Positions 62,167 through 64,000 of a DNA stretch of 64,000 bases are shown piece after piece; the stretch's first letter is position 1, and every line of letters starts with the position of its first letter. Source of the DNA: Salinactinospora qingdaonensis (GTDB taxonomy: Bacteria > Actinomycetota > Actinomycetes > Streptosporangiales > Streptosporangiaceae); contig NZ_BAABDD010000013.1 of assembly GCF_039539445.1 (NCBI RefSeq), positions 1 to 64,000 on the forward strand, given 5' to 3'. The notes below the pieces were generated by a model, which saw nothing but the letters and a program-made list of their open reading frames with translations, was not told the DNA's origin and did no database searches. A program made the position numbers and the translations under genes.

Positions 62167-62609
62167 GTCCCACCCCCGTAACACCGACGCTGCCGTAGCC
62201 AACGGCCGAACCAACCGCGGCCGTTGCGCAACGCCTGCATGTCGTATGTGCCGTCCGGGCGGTCAGGGGTTCGCCGCGGTCTCCGGCTGTCGTGCCCTGA
62301 AGCCCTACGCCAGAGGTCATTCTGCCTTCCGCCCCCGTACCAGTCGAGAGGGTGGGTGCCCGCTGGGCGAGCCAATACCGCGCCGCCGTGCGGCTGGACC
62401 GCTCGGGCGGCGCACCCGTGCCCGGCCTTGTCCCGACCGCGAGCGGGCCGGCCGTACCGCCGGTTCGTTCACCGGGACAGGGCAATCCGGGAGATGCCGC
62501 TTCCCGCGGAGAACTGTCAGCCTAACTGCATAGCTGAACGAGAACCGCGTTGTGAGCTCGGTCGGGGCGGTTTTTGTGGCTCCAAGGAATGAACGGATTG
62601 GAGAAGACC
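62167..62609. other. Divergent promoter region before the NRPS
   Basis: About 440 bases between the YCII gene and the NRPS start, without a convincing gene. The last 80 bases are less GC-rich. GGAGA lies six bases before ATG 62610. Confidence 0.4.
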
Positions 62610-64000
62610 ATGCTATCCGCCTCCATCCAAGAAAGATTTGCCGTTCAGGTGAGCCAAACACCGGATGCGGTGGCTATTTCCGCTGGGAATACTCGCCTGA
62701 CGTATCGAGAGTTGGATCGGCGTGCCAATCAGCTCGCGCACCGGCTGTTGCGGCTGGGCGCGGGAGAAGAGGCGCCGGTCGCGATTTTGATGGAACGCTC
62801 GATCGATGTGGTGGTGGCGTTCCTGGCGGTGGTCAAGACCGGCGCGTGCTATCTGCCGCTGCACAGTGCCTACCCGCTGGAGCGCATGCAGTGGATCGTC
62901 GACCACGCCGACCGGCCCATCCTGCTGGCCGATTCGGCGATGCGCAAGCGTGGCCTGCCCCAAAGCGGCCCCACCGTGATCGTCGACACCGATGAGGAGA
63001 CGGCGACGCTGCCAGAGTCCGACCCGGCGATCGCCGCCTCCCCCGAACAGTTGGCCTACGTGATGTACACCTCCGGCTCGACGGGGACCCCCAAAGGCGT
63101 CGCGGTCACCCACCGCGACGTGATGGGCCTGGTGGCGGAGCCGTGCTGGCGCAACGGTCACCACGAGCGGGTGCTCATGGTGGCCCCCTACGCCTTCGGC
63201 GTGTCCACCTACGAGGTCTGGGTGCAGCTCCTGCACGGTCATCACATCGTCGTAGCCCCGCACGGCGAGCTGGATGTCGCCACCTTGCGGCGGCTCCTGC
63301 GCGACGAGGAGATCACCGCGGTCCACCTGACGGCGGGACTCTTCCGCGTGGTGGCCGACGAGGCACCGGAGTGCCTCGCTGGGCTGCGTGAGGTGATGAC
63401 CGGGGGCGACGTGATCTCCTCGGCGGCGGTGCAGCAGGTGATGGAGGCATGCCCCGGCCTGCTCGTACGCGCGATGTACGGCTCGACCGAGACCACCTTG
63501 TTCGCCACACACGCGCCGATGACCGATCCTTCCGACCTCGGCGCCATCGTGCCGATCGGTCGTCCGATGGAGGGGATGCGGGCCTATGTCCTCGACGAGG
63601 AACTCGCCCCGGTCGCCGACGGCGAGGTGGGAGAGCTCTACGTCGCCGGAATCGGCGTCGCGCGCGGGTACTTCGGCCGTCCCGACCTCACCGCCGAGCG
63701 TTTCGTCGCCGACCCCTTCACCGGTTCGGGCGAGCGGATGTATCGCACCGGCGACCTCGCGCGCTGGACCCCGGCAGGGCTCCTCGACTTCGTCGGACGC
63801 GGCGACGACCAAGTCAAGATCCGCGGGTTCCGCGTCGAGCTAGCCGAGGTGGAGGCGGCTCTGACCGCCTACTCCGGACTGTCCCAGGTCGCCGTCGCCG
63901 CCCACGAGGTCGAGCCGGGCGAGAAACGGCTCGCCGCCTACGTCGTCACCGACTCCGAACAGCTCGACATCGCCGACCTGCGTTCCTACGCGCAAGCTCG
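62610..64000 (+). CDS. Nonribosomal peptide synthetase, N-terminal adenylation domain (cut by window end)
   Basis: 463 codons, open at the right edge. The protein begins directly with an adenylation domain: LTYRELDRRANQLAHRL (A1), VVKTGACYLPLH (A2), LAYVMYTSGSTGTPKGV (A3), APYAFGVSTYEVW (A4), MYGSTETTLFA (A5), GELYVAGIGVARGYFGRPD (A6), MYRTGDLARW (A7) and GRGDDQVKIRGFRVELAEVE (A8). The residue matching Asp235 of PheA, which binds alpha-amino groups, is Gly197, so an aryl acid such as an anthranilate is likely. No condensation domain precedes it, as expected for a loading module. An in-frame ATG at 62589 is possible but has a poorer ribosome-binding site. Confidence 0.93.
   Translation, partial: MLSASIQERFAVQVSQTPDAVAISAGNTRLTYRELDRRANQLAHRLLRLGAGEEAPVAILMERSIDVVVAFLAVVKTGACYLPLHSAYPLERMQWIVDHADRPILLADSAMRKRGLPQSGPTVIVDTDEETATLPESDPAIAASPEQLAYVMYTSGSTGTPKGVAVTHRDVMGLVAEPCWRNGHHERVLMVAPYAFGVSTYEVWVQLLHGHHIVVAPHGELDVATLRRLLRDEEITAVHLTAGLFRVVADEAPECLAGLREVMTGGDVISSAAVQQVMEACPGLLVRAMYGSTETTLFATHAPMTDPSDLGAIVPIGRPMEGMRAYVLDEELAPVADGEVGELYVAGIGVARGYFGRPDLTAERFVADPFTGSGERMYRTGDLARWTPAGLLDFVGRGDDQVKIRGFRVELAEVEAALTAYSGLSQVAVAAHEVEPGEKRLAAYVVTDSEQLDIADLRSYAQA

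Overview
The window is high-GC actinobacterial DNA. GTG and TTG starts are frequent, there are XRE-DUF5753/DUF397 and mycothiol-type genes, and the two CRISPR arrays carry actinobacterial type I-E repeats. The genome looks like a Nocardiopsis/Streptomonospora-like or other filamentous actinomycete; the sequence alone does not fix the genus.

Region 1 (1-17.7 kb) is mixed chromosomal and accessory DNA. It holds CRISPR array 1 with its leader, a small multi-HTH protein, a HATPase anti-sigma-like protein divergent from an XRE-DUF5753/DUF397 pair, an MFS exporter, a CoA-transferase plus acyl-CoA ligase pair, a metal (Zn/Mn-type) ABC uptake operon, a gene-poor stretch with CRISPR array 2, and a membrane protein / ECF sigma factor / membrane protein group. 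No cas genes are present.

Region 2 (17.7-38.3 kb) is an enediyne-type polyketide locus. An iterative PKS (KS-AT-ACP-KR-DH-PPTase) is followed by its hot-dog thioesterase, a flavin reductase and an extended SDR. Next come a mycothiol-type DinB-like protein, TetR and AraC regulators, two DUF1702 (UnbL-type) proteins, a cytochrome P450, a small-subunit/GMC oxidoreductase pair, an AhpD-like protein and a second DinB-like protein. The UnbV- and UnbU-type genes of the canonical enediyne cassette were not found, so the product may not be a classical enediyne.

Region 3 (39.4-64 kb) is a tryptophan/anthranilate locus. A leftward operon encodes tryptophan 2,3-dioxygenase, kynureninase, a second TDO-superfamily protein, an O-methyltransferase and TrpD. 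The divergent rightward operon encodes an IGPS-like and a TrpA-like barrel, both with changed catalytic residues, an anthraniloyl-CoA-monooxygenase-like flavoprotein with a degenerate second domain, an aryl-CoA ligase, a canonical TrpC, kynurenine formamidase and an HpaB-type monooxygenase. A hydrolase, a DHA2 exporter, an ABM protein and an extradiol dioxygenase follow. At the right edge an NRPS starts with an adenylation domain that lacks the Asp that binds alpha-amino groups. The simplest reading is Trp to kynurenine to anthranilate, then hydroxylation/methylation and loading onto an NRPS, possibly a benzodiazepine-like product; this is inference.

Across the window a 35-bp palindromic element recurs five times in full plus once truncated at base 1. 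It lies at the leader-distal end of both CRISPR arrays and at both ends of a 70-bp tandem-repeat tract interrupted by a 98-base assembly gap.
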